64,000 nt of DNA from Solwaraspora sp. WMMD792 (GTDB taxonomy: Bacteria > Actinomycetota > Actinomycetes > Mycobacteriales > Micromonosporaceae). Both the position numbers and the translations under genes were made by a program. Positions 25,989-35,012 of the stretch are shown here, in pieces; position 1 is the stretch's first letter; every line of letters starts with the position of its first letter. The stretch is from positions 3,906,001 through 3,970,000 of the forward strand of contig NZ_JARUBH010000009.1 in the NCBI RefSeq assembly GCF_029626105.1. The letters run 5' to 3'. The notes beneath the pieces are model-generated. The model was given only the letters and a program-made list of their open reading frames with translations. It did no database searches and was not told the origin of the DNA.

Positions 25989-27871
25989 CGCTTGCCACCG
26001 GACTTCCCGTCCGAACCACCGCCGTCCGAGGTGGACAAGGCCGCGATGAACGCCTCCTGCGGCACCTCCACCCGGCCGACCATCTTCATCCGCTTCTTGC
26101 CCTCTTTCTGCTTCTCCAGCAGCTTGCGCTTACGGCTGATGTCGCCGCCATAGCACTTGGCCAGCACGTCCTTGCGGATCGCCCGGATCGTCTCCCGGGC
26201 GATCACCCGGCTGCCGATCGCCGCCTGGATCGGCACCTCGAACTGCTGGCGCGGGATGAGGTTGCGCAGCTTGGCGGCGATCGTCGTGCCGTAGCTGTAC
26301 GCCTTGTCCTTGTGCACGATCGCGCTGAACGCGTCCACCGGCTCACCGTGCAGCAGGATATCCACCTTGACCAGGTCCGACGGCTGCTCGCCGGAGGGCT
26401 CGTAATCGAGCGAGGCGTAGCCCTTGGTGCGGCTCTTCAGCTGGTCGAAGAAGTCGAAGATGATCTCGGCGAGCGGCAGCGTGTAGCGCAGCTCGACCCG
26501 GTCGGCGGAGAGGTAGTCCATGCCCTGCAACGAGCCGCGCCGCCCCTGGCACAGCTCCATCACCGCGCCGACGTAGTCGTTCGGGGTCAGTACGGTGGCC
26601 CGGACCACCGGCTCGTGCACCTCGGCGATCTTGCCGGTCGGGTACTCGCTCGGGTTGGTGACGGTGGCCGTCTCGCCGTCCTCCATCACCACCCGGTAGA
26701 CCACGTTCGGGGCGGTCGAGATCAGGTCGAGGTTGAACTCCCGCTCCAGCCGCTCCCGGATGATCTCCAGGTGCAGCAGGCCGAGGAAGCCGCAGCGGAA
26801 CCCGAAGCCGAGCGCGCCGGAGGTCTCCGGCTCGTAGGTCAACGCCGCGTCGTTGAGTTTCAGTTTGTCCAGCGCCTCGCGCAGCGCCGGGTAGTCGGAA
26901 CCGTCGATCGGATACAGCCCGGAGTACACCATCGGCCGCGGGTCCTTGTAGCCGCCGAGCGGCTCGGTCGCCGGCCGGCCGTTGATGGTGACGGTGTCCC
27001 CCACCCGGGACTGCCGGACGTCCTTCACCCCGGTGATCAGGTAACCGACCTCGCCGACACCGAGCCCGGTCGCCTTGATCATCTCGGGTGAGATCACCCC
27101 GATCTCCAACAGCTCGTGGGTCGCGCCGGTGGACATCATCTTGATCCGGTCGCGGGCCTCGATCCGCCCGTCGATCACCCGGACGTAGGTCACCACCCCC
27201 CGGTAGACGTCGTACACCGAGTCGAAGATCATGGCCCGCGCCGGTGCCGCCGCGTCACCGACCGGCGGGGTGAACTGGCGGACGATCTCATCGAGCAGGT
27301 ACGGAACGCCTTCGCCGGTCTTGCCGGAGACCCGGATGCAGTCGGCCGGATCGCCGCCGATCAGATGCGCCAACTCCTCGGCGTACTTCTCCGGCTGCGC
27401 CGCCGGCAGGTCGATCTTGTTGAGCACCGGGATGATGTGCAGATCGTTCTCCAGCGCCAGGTAGAGATTGGCCAGCGTCTGGGCTTCGATCCCCTGCGCC
27501 GCGTCGACCAGCAGCACCGCGCCCTCGCACGCGGCGAGTGAGCGGGACACCTCGTAGGTGAAGTCGACGTGCCCCGGGGTATCGATCATGTTGAGCACGG
27601 CCGACTCGCCCTGGCGTTCACCGGCGCGGATCGTCCAGGGCATCCGTACCGCCTGGCTCTTGATCGTGATGCCGCGTTCCCGTTCGATGTCCATCCGGTC
27701 CAGGTACTGGGCCCGCATCTGGCGCGGGTCGACCACCTCGGTGAGCTGGAGCATCCGGTCGGCGAGGGTCGACTTGCCGTGGTCGATGTGCGCGATGATG
27801 CAGAAGTTCCGGATGCTGCCGGGTTCGGTGGCACCGGGGGCGTTCACGCCGGAATCGGGCGTCGGAGGCAC
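25985..27871 (-). CDS. lepA: Elongation factor 4 (LepA)
   Basis: A ribosome-associated GTPase (back-translocase, initiation role). 628 aa from the GTG at 27871; an upstream in-frame ATG at 27973 would add 34 residues without a family counterpart. GTPase motifs: AHIDHGKST (G1), [16 protein letters not shown] (G2), DTPGHVDF (G3), NKIDLP (G4). The LepA-specific C-terminal domain ends with [23 protein letters not shown] and a Gly/Ser tail. Overlaps the NUDIX gene. Confidence 0.97.
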   Translation of the reverse strand: MPPTPDSGVNAPGATEPGSIRNFCIIAHIDHGKSTLADRMLQLTEVVDPRQMRAQYLDRMDIERERGITIKSQAVRMPWTIRAGERQGESAVLNMIDTPGHVDFTYEVSRSLAACEGAVLLVDAAQGIEAQTLANLYLALENDLHIIPVLNKIDLPAAQPEKYAEELAHLIGGDPADCIRVSGKTGEGVPYLLDEIVRQFTPPVGDAAAPARAMIFDSVYDVYRGVVTYVRVIDGRIEARDRIKMMSTGATHELLEIGVISPEMIKATGLGVGEVGYLITGVKDVRQSRVGDTVTINGRPATEPLGGYKDPRPMVYSGLYPIDGSDYPALREALDKLKLNDAALTYEPETSGALGFGFRCGFLGLLHLEIIRERLEREFNLDLISTAPNVVYRVVMEDGETATVTNPSEYPTGKIAEVHEPVVRATVLTPNDYVGAVMELCQGRRGSLQGMDYLSADRVELRYTLPLAEIIFDFFDQLKSRTKGYASLDYEPSGEQPSDLVKVDILLHGEPVDAFSAIVHKDKAYSYGTTIAAKLRNLIPRQQFEVPIQAAIGSRVIARETIRAIRKDVLAKCYGGDISRKRKLLEKQKEGKKRMKMVGRVEVPQEAFIAALSTSDGGGSDGKSGGKR

Positions 27872-28071
27872 GGTGGTCCGTTCTGCTGGGCTGGAGTCCG
27901 TCGTCTCAGCCGGCGTCGCCGGCCGCAACCTATGTTCCCACGCCCCGATCGTCGGGGTGCCCATGCCCACCACTGGGCCACCACCTAGCGCGGCGACCGA
28001 CGCCGGATGCCGGCCGGGTGCCGCTGCCGGGGTTCGTGGCGGCGGCGCGGCAGGATGGAGGGGTGGCTACA

Positions 28072-29088
28072 GTGCGGTTGCCCGCTATCCGGTACGACGC
28101 GACATCGGTTCGACCTGCCTGGGCGGACCTTCCACCCGATCTGCGCGCGGCGATCTGCGGTCGGCTCGGCAGCCCGGTGACCTGGGCGACCAGCGCCGGC
28201 GGCGGCTTCACCCGGGGCTTCGCCGCGACCCTGACCACCTCCGCTGGCGAGCGGGTGTTCGTCAAGGCCGCGTCGTTGGTCGAGCAGCGGCACCTCAGCG
28301 ACTGGTACGCCCGCGAGGCGGCGCTGACGGCGGAACTGCCGGCCCAGGTGGCGGCGGCCAGGCCGCGGTGGACACTCACCACCGCCGGCTACTTCGTACT
28401 CTGTCTCGACGCGGTCGACGGCCGGATGCCGGCGCTGCCCTGGGCTCCGGCCGAGCTCGACGCGGCCCTGGCCAGTTGGGCTGGCGCGGCCCGCGCCCTG
28501 CGCCGGCCGCCGGCCGGACTGGTCAACATCGGTCTGCCCCGGCTGGCCGACCTGGCCAGCGCCGACCTGGCCTGGTGGCAGGAGATAGCTGCCGGCCGGG
28601 AAGCCATGCCGGTGTTCGACACCGACACCGACGGCGACGGGCTGCTCCGGCGGCACCTGCCAGAGCTGGCGTCGCTGGAGGCGGACCTGCCCCGCCTGGT
28701 GTCCGACGACGCGGTCATCCACGGCGACCTGCGCCTCGACAACCTGCTGATCGACCGGACCGGGATGGCGTGGATCTGCGACTGGACCTGGGTGTGTCAC
28801 GGTCCCGCCTGGTTCGACACGACGAGCCTGCTGGTCACCGCGTACGCCAGTGGTCTCGACGCGGACACGCTGTTCGCCCGGCACCCGACCGCGGTCGACG
28901 CGCCACCCGGTGGGCTGGACGCGGCGCTGGCGGCGCTCTCCGGCTACTGGTTGACCCGGGCGTCCGCCGGACCCACCGGCGCCTCCCCGCACGTCCGCGC
29001 CCACCAGCGGTTCAGCGGGGAGACGGCGCTGGCCTGGCTGGCCGCCCGGCGCGGTTGGCCCGGCCCGTTTTGGCCGGCGCACCGGTGA
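28072..29088 (+). CDS. Aminoglycoside-phosphotransferase-fold kinase
   Basis: About 338 aa of the APH/choline kinase fold. N-lobe: GGGFTRGFAATLTTSAGERVFVKAA with the ATP-binding Lys; catalytic loop VIHGDLRLDNLL with the HGDxxxxN pattern; metal-binding Asp in WICDWTWV (the DFG-like position). The substrate is unknown; resistance cannot be inferred. The GTG at 28072 has GGAGG ten bases upstream; in-frame alternatives are GTG 28063 and ATG 28018. Divergent from lepA, about 200 bp apart, and upstream of rpsT. Confidence 0.82.
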   Translation: MRLPAIRYDATSVRPAWADLPPDLRAAICGRLGSPVTWATSAGGGFTRGFAATLTTSAGERVFVKAASLVEQRHLSDWYAREAALTAELPAQVAAARPRWTLTTAGYFVLCLDAVDGRMPALPWAPAELDAALASWAGAARALRRPPAGLVNIGLPRLADLASADLAWWQEIAAGREAMPVFDTDTDGDGLLRRHLPELASLEADLPRLVSDDAVIHGDLRLDNLLIDRTGMAWICDWTWVCHGPAWFDTTSLLVTAYASGLDADTLFARHPTAVDAPPGGLDAALAALSGYWLTRASAGPTGASPHVRAHQRFSGETALAWLAARRGWPGPFWPAHR

Positions 29089-29107
29089 ACTGGTAACCTT
29101 GCCCTTC

Positions 29108-29125
29108 GCGCGTGGCGACACGCGC
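29108..29125 (+). terminator. Short hairpin with GCGA loop after kinase gene
   Basis: GCGCGTG-GCGA-CACGCGC, a 7-bp perfect stem capped by a GNRA tetraloop, lies 20 bp past the kinase stop. It may terminate that gene, or begin the 5' leader of rpsT. The 29126-29299 stretch has nothing else clear except the expected rpsT promoter. Confidence 0.45.
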
Positions 29126-29299
29126 CGCCAGCATGCATCCCGGTTGTCGGGCCCGGCCATCCGTCGGACTCCCGATATCTGTCCGGACCGGCCACTGCGC
29201 CGGACCCGGTCACCGGGATGACTCGGGCGGCCGCGTACGCCGCAGGCGGATTGTCATTTTGGTCGTTTCGATTTCGGATGAGCAGGGCGAGGCTGTCGC

Positions 29300-29566
29300 G
29301 TGGCGAACATCAAGTCCCAGATCAAGCGCAACCGGCAGAACGAGAAGCGTCGGCTGCGGAACAAGTCGGTCAAGTCGGCGCTGAAGACCGCCGTCCGCAA
29401 GTTCAACGAGGCCAACGCGAACGGCGACACCGAGCAGGCCGCCGCGCTGATGCGGGAGGCCAGCCGCAAGCTCGACAAGGCCGTCAGCAAGGGCGTGATC
29501 CACAAGAACCAGGCGGCGAACCGCAAGTCCGCGATCGCCAAGCGCCTGCAGTCGATCGGCTCCTGA
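29300..29566 (+). CDS. rpsT: 30S ribosomal protein S20
   Basis: An 88-aa small-subunit protein binding 16S rRNA. GTG start ([35 protein letters not shown]), with the typical Lys/Arg helices and C-terminal [19 protein letters not shown]. Monocistronic, closed by a strong hairpin at 29587-29624. Opposite in direction to lepA and holA, as in many actinobacteria. Confidence 0.98.
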   Translation: MANIKSQIKRNRQNEKRRLRNKSVKSALKTAVRKFNEANANGDTEQAAALMREASRKLDKAVSKGVIHKNQAANRKSAIAKRLQSIGS

Positions 29567-29586
29567 CGAGCCCGTTCCCACCGACC

Positions 29587-29624
29587 AGCCGACCTCGCGG
29601 ATCAGCCGACCCGCGAGGTCGGCT
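29587..29624. terminator. rpsT terminator hairpin
   Basis: A 14-bp perfect stem (29587-29600 AGCCGACCTCGCGG with 29611-29624) around a 10-nt loop, 20 bp after the rpsT stop. It also lies downstream of the minus-strand gene ending at 29704, so it may act on both strands. Confidence 0.85.
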
Positions 29625-29703
29625 GATCCGCGTCGGGTGACCGATGCCACCAGCTGGCTCCGATCCAGCTGAGCTGCGTCAGTCCCGACCCAACTGGTTT
29701 ACG

Positions 29704-30399
29704 TCACTCGGGTACCGGTGGTTGGTGCTCGCTGAGCTGACCGGCGTGGAGCACGTCCAGTAGCACTGTCGGCGCGGCAAGCGCAGCAGCGGTCGCGGTC
29801 GCAGGGCTGGGCGGGACGGTCTGCAGGAGTACCGTCGGCGCCGCGAGGGCCGCACAGGTCGCCGCTGACGCAGTAGCCGTCGCCGCGGTCGCCTCGACGT
29901 GGGCACCACCGATCCGCCTGATCCGGATACCGGGACCAATCTGGACACCGGAGCCGGTCTGGACACCGGAGCCGGTCTGGATGCCGGGGGCGGCGCCGCC
30001 GGCCGGAAACGCCGGTCCGGTCCGAGTCCCGATCACCGGCCATACATGCTGCCCGGCCGCTGGGACCACCTCGCGACGGAACATCTCCTGTTCCCGCTCG
30101 GGGACCAGCTCCGCCGACCGCTCGACCGCACCGGCGACCAGATCGTTGATCTTCACCATGACAGCCACCGCGACTGGCAGGACCAGCATGCCCCACCAGG
30201 GGATCAGTTCTGCCAGGGCGAGCAGCCCACCCAGTACGAAGCTGCCCTCGAAGAAGGCCAGACAGGTCAACCCGCTGGGCTGCACGTACCGGAGCCGCAG
30301 CGCCCGGGCGTAGAGCGGTGGCAACTCGTCCTCGACGGCGTCCTGCTCGTCGGCCGGGTCCTGATGGTCACGCGGCTCCCGATGGTCGCGGCCGCTCAC
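29704..30399 (-). CDS. Membrane protein with repetitive C-terminal half (231 aa)
   Basis: I do not recognise a named family. Residues 1-35 are acidic and polar. Two hydrophobic spans follow (LTCLAFFEGSFVLGGLLALAELI and WWGMLVLPVAVAVMVKIND). A charged region follows (VERSAELVPEREQEMFRRE). The C-terminal half is repetitive: GIQTGSG-VQTGSG-VQIGPG, encoded by 18-bp DNA repeats at 29941-29976, then two copies of AALAAPTVLL separated by about 20 residues. The ATG overlaps the holA stop (ATGA), so it is coupled to holA. The function is unknown. Confidence 0.75.
   Translation of the reverse strand: MSGRDHREPRDHQDPADEQDAVEDELPPLYARALRLRYVQPSGLTCLAFFEGSFVLGGLLALAELIPWWGMLVLPVAVAVMVKINDLVAGAVERSAELVPEREQEMFRREVVPAAGQHVWPVIGTRTGPAFPAGGAAPGIQTGSGVQTGSGVQIGPGIRIRRIGGAHVEATAATATASAATCAALAAPTVLLQTVPPSPATATAAALAAPTVLLDVLHAGQLSEHQPPVPE
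29941..29976. repeat. 18-bp tandem repeat within coding sequence
   Basis: CTGGACACCGGAGCCGGT is repeated exactly at 29941-29958 and 29959-29976, with a partial diverged third copy after. It encodes the six-residue TGSG-type repeat of the minus-strand membrane protein; in-frame length changes would be tolerated. Confidence 0.85.
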
Positions 30400-31445
30400 C
30401 GCTGATCACCACCGCTGCGGCGGGCCTGCGCGACCGCCACGACGGCCCGCTCCAGTGCGTAGTCCCGGTCGTCCGAGCCGCCCTTGACATCGGCGTTGCA
30501 CCGCGCCGCCGCGTGCATGGCATCGACCAGGCCTTCCGCGCTCCAGCCCCGGCTCTGCCGTTGCGCACGCTCGATCTTCCACGCGGGCATGCCGAGACTG
30601 CTCGCCAGCTGGTACGGGCTCCCCCGGCCGGCGGACGCGACCCGGGCCACGGTACGGATGCCGTCGGCGAGCGCGTCGGCGATCGGCACCGGATCTACTC
30701 CGACGTGCAGGGCCCACCGCAGTGCTTCCAGGGCTCCCGGCACGTCGCCGATGATCGCCGCGTCGGCCACGGTGAATCCGCTCACCTCGGCACGACCTCG
30801 GTAGTACCGGGCCACGGTCGCCGCGTCGACCCGGCCGCCCGTGTCGGCCAACAGTTGGGCGCAGGCCGCGGACAGCTCCCGCAGGTCGTTGCCGACGGCG
30901 GCGAGTAGCGCCTCGGCGGCGTCGTCGGTGCACCTGCCGCCGGCGCGCCGGAACTCGTCGCGGACGAAGGCGACCCGTTCCCGGTGCCCCTTGAGCTTGG
31001 CCGCCGGCACCACGGTCGCCCCGGCCGACCGCAGCCCGTCGGCGAAGGCCTTCCCTTTGGCACCGCCCGCGTGGGTGACCAGCAGTGTCACGTCCGGATC
31101 GGGTTGCTTCGCATATCCGAGCAACGCGGCGGTCAGGTCCTTGCGGGCGTCCTGGCCACTGCGCAGGACGAGCAGTCGCCGACCGCCGAACAGGGACGGG
31201 CTGAGCATCTCGGCGACCTCGCCGGCGCTGACCGCGCCCGCCTCGTACTCCCGGACGTCGGCGTCGGGATCGGTGGCCCGGGCAGCCTGGACGGCTTCCG
31301 TCACAGCCCGAGTGACCAGAAGTTCCTCGTCACCGAGCACGAGTACCACGGCGGGCGGGGCGGCAATTTTCACGCCCGCCATAGTCGCACGGGTCGTAGC
31401 ACCGAGATCAACCCCCAATTTCTCGCTGAGTAGCTGTTCGATCAC
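30396..31445 (-). CDS. holA: DNA polymerase III subunit delta
   Basis: The clamp-loader delta subunit, 349 aa. Visible marks: VVLVLGDEELLVTRAV, ADVREYEAGAVSAGEVAEMLSPSLFGGRRLLVLRSG, LLVTHAGGAKGKAFADGLR, FVRDEFRRAGGRCTDDAAEALLAAVGNDLRELSAAC, VTVADAAIIGDVPGALEALRWAL. The GTG at 31445 is six bases after a good -10 (TATTAT), suggesting a leaderless transcript; ATG 31382 is an alternative. It precedes rpsT (opposite strand) and lies downstream of comEC, the usual order. Confidence 0.93.
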   Translation of the reverse strand: MIEQLLSEKLGVDLGATTRATMAGVKIAAPPAVVLVLGDEELLVTRAVTEAVQAARATDPDADVREYEAGAVSAGEVAEMLSPSLFGGRRLLVLRSGQDARKDLTAALLGYAKQPDPDVTLLVTHAGGAKGKAFADGLRSAGATVVPAAKLKGHRERVAFVRDEFRRAGGRCTDDAAEALLAAVGNDLRELSAACAQLLADTGGRVDAATVARYYRGRAEVSGFTVADAAIIGDVPGALEALRWALHVGVDPVPIADALADGIRTVARVASAGRGSPYQLASSLGMPAWKIERAQRQSRGWSAEGLVDAMHAAARCNADVKGGSDDRDYALERAVVAVAQARRSGGDQR

Positions 31446-31451
31446 GCTCCG

Positions 31452-31482
31452 ATAATAGGGACATTTGTCGGCGAGCTGTCAC
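31452..31482 (-). promoter_or_regulatory. holA promoter
   Basis: On the minus strand GTGACA (31482-31477) and TATTAT (31457-31452) are separated by 19 bp. The -10 ends six bases before the holA GTG, the spacing of leaderless mRNAs. It lies directly downstream of the comEC terminator, so holA does not depend on read-through. Confidence 0.55.
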
Positions 31483-31491
31483 GAACGACAC

Positions 31492-31521
31492 CGGAACACC
31501 GCAGTTGACTGCGGTGTTCCG
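31492..31521. terminator. comEC terminator hairpin
   Basis: CGGAACACCGCAGT (31492-31505) pairs perfectly with 31508-31521 across a 2-nt centre, giving a 13-14-bp stem with a tight loop, 11 bp past the comEC stop codon (31533). No U tract. Confidence 0.85.
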
Positions 31522-31532
31522 TCCCACCCGGA

Positions 31533-33992
31533 TCAGCCGCTACGGGCGTTCGCGTCAGCTCTCTGGTGGGAGACCGCGAGCCCGCCGTCACGCCGTACCA
31601 CCGCGAGATCACCGTCGACATCGGTCCGCAGCACCCGCGCTCCCCGCGCCGACAACCGGGCGAGCACTCCCGGATCCGGATGTCCGTACCGGTTGTCGGC
31701 ACCGACCGGCACCACCGCTACCCTGGGTGCCACTGCGTCCAGGAAGCCGACGTCCTGGAAGGCCGACCCGTGGTGGGCGACTTTGAGCACGTCCGCCCGC
31801 AGCCCCGCCGCCCCGAACCGGTCCAGTAGCGCTTCCTGCGAGTCGTGCTCGGCGTCACCGGTCAGCAAAATCCGTACACCGTCCACGACGGCCAGCAGCA
31901 TCAGGGAGTTGTTGTTCGGATCGGACCTGGTCCCGATGAACGGCTCGGTCGGACCGAGCACCGTCAACTCGACCGGGCCACGACGGTAGCTCCAGCCAGG
32001 CGGAACCGGTCCGACCGCGACGCCCCGGGCTGCCGCCGCCAACTGCACCGCGGCCCGGCCGGCAGCCGGCTCCGGCCACCCGGTGGTCGCCACCGCCGAG
32101 ACCAGACGGTGCCGCAGGACACCGTCGACGCCAGCTACATGGTCGGCGTGGAAATGACTGATCACCAACAGCGGCACCCGGCTGATGCCGAGACGACGCA
32201 GGCACCGGTCGGCCGCAGCCGGGTCCGGGCCGGCGTCGACGACCACAGCGGACCGGGCACCGGCGGGTAGCACCACCACGTCCCCCTGACCCACCGCGCA
32301 GACCGCGACCACCCAGCCATCCGGTGGCCAGCCCGACGCGGCGAGCCGCACCGGCAGCGCCCCGACCACGGCTCCGACCGCCACCACCGCCAGCACTCGA
32401 CGGGTGAACCCGTGGCGGGCCAGGACCAGCACGACGACCGTCAACGCGGCGAGGGACAGCGCACCGAACGCCCCGTCCGGCCACGGCAGCGACCCCGCCG
32501 GAACCCGCGCCCCGTATCGGGCCACCGTCACCAGCCACCAGGCCGGCCAGTGACCGAGCCAGGCGAGCAGTTCGGCACCGCCCGGCCAGACCGGTGAGAC
32601 GACGGCTGTCGCCACCCCGAGCACCGTCGCCGGGGCGATCGCTGGCACCACGAGTAGGTTGGCGGGGACCGCGACCAGGCTGATCAGCCCGGACAGGCCG
32701 GCGACGACCGGGGTGCAGGCCAGCTGCGCCGCCGCCGGGATCGCCAAAGCGTCCGCCAGCGGAGCGGGAACGCCACGATCCACCATCGCGTCCCGCCAGC
32801 CGGGTGCGAACAGCAGCAGACCACCGGTCGCCAGTACAGACAGGGCGAACCCCGCGTCCGAAGCCAGCTCCGGATCGACCACGACCAGGACGGCCACGGT
32901 CGCGCCGAGCGCCGGCAACGCCGCCCGCCGACGTCCGGTCGCCAGCGCGAGCAGCCCGACCGCACCCATCACCCCGGCCCGTACCACACTGGGCGAGGGA
33001 CGGGCCAGGACCACGAAGCCGACCAGCGCCACGGCGCACGCGACCGCTGTCAGGCCGGGACCGGCCCGGCACCAGCGCATCCCGAGCAGGACGAACCCGA
33101 CGACGACCGCGACGTTGGAACCACTCACCGCGACGAGATGGGTCAGCCCGGTCGCCCGGAAGTCCTCCTCCACCGCAGGATCCAGCCGGCTGGTGTCGCC
33201 GACGACGAGACCGGGCAGCAGGCCACCGGGCTGGTCTGGCAACGGCTCGCAGGCGCGCTGCAGGCCCGACCGCAGAACACCGGCCGCCCGCTGCGCCCAG
33301 CTCGAGGACCCGACCGGCGTCGGATCTTCCCCGGTGGACAGCACGGCTGCAGTCAGATCACCACCGCGCGGTGGCGCCAACCGGCCGGCGACCCGCACCC
33401 GCTGCCCGGGCAGCAGCCCGTCCCAGCCGTTGCTGGTGCCGAGAACGAGCAACCGCACCGGACCGACCAGTCGACCCGCGACGCCGTGGTCGGGCCGGAC
33501 GGCCGGCGAGCCGGACAGGCCAGCCAGCCGGACCGGCACCAGCCACAGCGGCGGTCCCGCCACCGCCGACCTGACCCGTCGAGGATCGTCGCGGATCACC
33601 AGCTCCGCGGTGACCGCCGCACGGTCGTCGACCAGTGCCGCGAGCGGCCCGGCGTCACGCGCCGCCACCCGTGCGCCGGCAGCGGCGGCACCGCAGACGA
33701 CCCCGAGTACCACCGCCATGGCCAGCCAGCCGTACGCGTGCATCCACCTGGTCAGCCGGGGCAGGTCGGAGTCGTTGCCGGGCGGCCCGGCAGGCCGGCT
33801 GCGGCCGGTGCCCGTACCCCTGGTCAGGTAGACGCCGAGCAGGCCGACCAGCGTCACGCCACCGATGACCAGTGCCACCGCCAGCACGGCCGTGCCGCAC
33901 ACCACGGCGAAGGCGGCCAGCCAGCAGGCCACCGCGAATCCGGCCAGCCGCAGGTCCGGCGGCCCGGCCCGGTTGTCATCGGATGTCTTCAC
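31533..33992 (-). CDS. comEC: ComEC/Rec2 DNA-uptake channel protein
   Basis: An 819-aa polytopic membrane protein. N-terminal spans (AVACWLAAFAVVCGTAVLAVALVIGG and more), an OB-fold-like DUF4131 segment, the Competence domain with THLVAVSGSNVAVVVGFVLLG and ARPSPSVVRAGVMGAVGLL, and a C-terminal metallo-beta-lactamase domain with SHFHADHVAGVDGV (about residue 612), LLTGDAEHDSQ and LKVAHHGSAFQD. It forms the ssDNA import channel in naturally transformable bacteria; in actinomycetes the role is little tested. Its ATG overlaps the comEA stop. Confidence 0.94.
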   Translation of the reverse strand: MKTSDDNRAGPPDLRLAGFAVACWLAAFAVVCGTAVLAVALVIGGVTLVGLLGVYLTRGTGTGRSRPAGPPGNDSDLPRLTRWMHAYGWLAMAVVLGVVCGAAAAGARVAARDAGPLAALVDDRAAVTAELVIRDDPRRVRSAVAGPPLWLVPVRLAGLSGSPAVRPDHGVAGRLVGPVRLLVLGTSNGWDGLLPGQRVRVAGRLAPPRGGDLTAAVLSTGEDPTPVGSSSWAQRAAGVLRSGLQRACEPLPDQPGGLLPGLVVGDTSRLDPAVEEDFRATGLTHLVAVSGSNVAVVVGFVLLGMRWCRAGPGLTAVACAVALVGFVVLARPSPSVVRAGVMGAVGLLALATGRRRAALPALGATVAVLVVVDPELASDAGFALSVLATGGLLLFAPGWRDAMVDRGVPAPLADALAIPAAAQLACTPVVAGLSGLISLVAVPANLLVVPAIAPATVLGVATAVVSPVWPGGAELLAWLGHWPAWWLVTVARYGARVPAGSLPWPDGAFGALSLAALTVVVLVLARHGFTRRVLAVVAVGAVVGALPVRLAASGWPPDGWVVAVCAVGQGDVVVLPAGARSAVVVDAGPDPAAADRCLRRLGISRVPLLVISHFHADHVAGVDGVLRHRLVSAVATTGWPEPAAGRAAVQLAAAARGVAVGPVPPGWSYRRGPVELTVLGPTEPFIGTRSDPNNNSLMLLAVVDGVRILLTGDAEHDSQEALLDRFGAAGLRADVLKVAHHGSAFQDVGFLDAVAPRVAVVPVGADNRYGHPDPGVLARLSARGARVLRTDVDGDLAVVRRDGGLAVSHQRADANARSG

Positions 33993-34894
33993 ACCGTCAC
34001 CAGCTCGCGTAGCTGGTCGAATCGCGCGTCGCCGATACCGCTGACCTTGCGCAGGTCGTTGACGGACGCGAACCCGCCCACCCGCTCACGATGATCGATG
34101 ATCCGCTGGGCGAGCACCGGGCCGACCCCCGGCAGCGTCTCCAACTGCTGCTGGCTGGCGGCGTTCAGGTCGACCTTGCCGGTCCCGCCCGGCTGGCCGG
34201 CGGCAGGGGCAGGCCCGGTCACGGCTCCCGGCGGCGGGGTGACCCCGACCACGACGAGCTCGCCGTCCTGGACCGGGCGGGCCAGATTGAGCCAGGCAAT
34301 GTCGGTGTCGGGCAGTGCACCACCGGCTGCTTCCAGGGCGTCGGCCACCCGGGAACCTGCCGGCAGGGTCACCAGACCTGGCCGGTGGACCCGACCGGTC
34401 ACCGCGACGATCAGCTGTGTCGGTCCACCGGTGCCGGTCGTCCCGGGTCCAGCCGCAGCGGGCCGGCCCTCAGGACTCGGGCCACCGGCCGCAGTCGGCA
34501 CCGGGGCGGTCTGGGCCGGGACGCCGTCGGCGGACGGCACCGGCTCGACCCGGGGTCGCGCCCGCCAGGCGAGCAGCGCGGCGACGGCGACCACCACGAC
34601 AGCCACGGCGGCGAGCGCCCGTACCCCCCGCCGGCCAGGGTCGAAGGCGGGCAGCCGGGCGGTCGCCCCGGAGAAGGCCGGGTCGTCGAGGTCGAGCGGG
34701 TCGCCTGATCCGGCCGGATCTGCCCGCTCGCGGTCGGTCGGACCGCTGCGGCCGGTCGGGTCCCCGCGGTCGCGGCCGGTCGGGCGGTCGGGGTCTACCG
34801 GCGCCCGTAGGCCGCCACCGGCGTGGGTCAGTAGGCCGCCACCGGCGTGGGCCAGCAGGGCCAGCCGCCGCTGGACGGTGTCGTCGTCGGTCAC
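33989..34894 (-). CDS. comEA: ComEA-family helix-hairpin-helix DNA-binding protein
   Basis: 301 aa. Cytoplasmic acidic/Pro-rich N-terminus containing a duplicated HAGGGL unit, a single membrane span (ALAAVAVVVVAVAALLAW, about 92-109), a Pro/Gly linker, an SLBB domain (QLIVAVTGRVHRPGLVTLPAGSRVADALEAAGG), and a ComEA HhH pair (VDLNAASQQQLETLPGVGPVLAQRIIDHRERVGGF...LRKVSGIGDARFDQLREL). It binds DNA outside the membrane and hands it to ComEC. Overlaps comEC by 4 bp. Confidence 0.94.
   Translation of the reverse strand: MTDDDTVQRRLALLAHAGGGLLTHAGGGLRAPVDPDRPTGRDRGDPTGRSGPTDRERADPAGSGDPLDLDDPAFSGATARLPAFDPGRRGVRALAAVAVVVVAVAALLAWRARPRVEPVPSADGVPAQTAPVPTAAGGPSPEGRPAAAGPGTTGTGGPTQLIVAVTGRVHRPGLVTLPAGSRVADALEAAGGALPDTDIAWLNLARPVQDGELVVVGVTPPPGAVTGPAPAAGQPGGTGKVDLNAASQQQLETLPGVGPVLAQRIIDHRERVGGFASVNDLRKVSGIGDARFDQLRELVTV
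34807..34854. repeat. 24-bp tandem repeat in comEA 5' region
   Basis: GTAGGCCGCCACCGGCGTGG occurs at 34807 and 34831 as part of a 24-bp unit (34807-34830, 34831-34854) with one mismatch. It encodes the duplicated THAGGGL segment near the ComEA N-terminus. Confidence 0.85.
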
Positions 34895-35012
34895 GTGCAG
34901 AAGCTAGGCCGCCGGCCAGGACGGCGGACCGGGCTGCCGGCCGGGCTGTGGACGACCGGCGCGTTGTGGACAATGCCCCGTACCGGACCCGGATCTTGCT
35001 ATGGGCCGGCGG

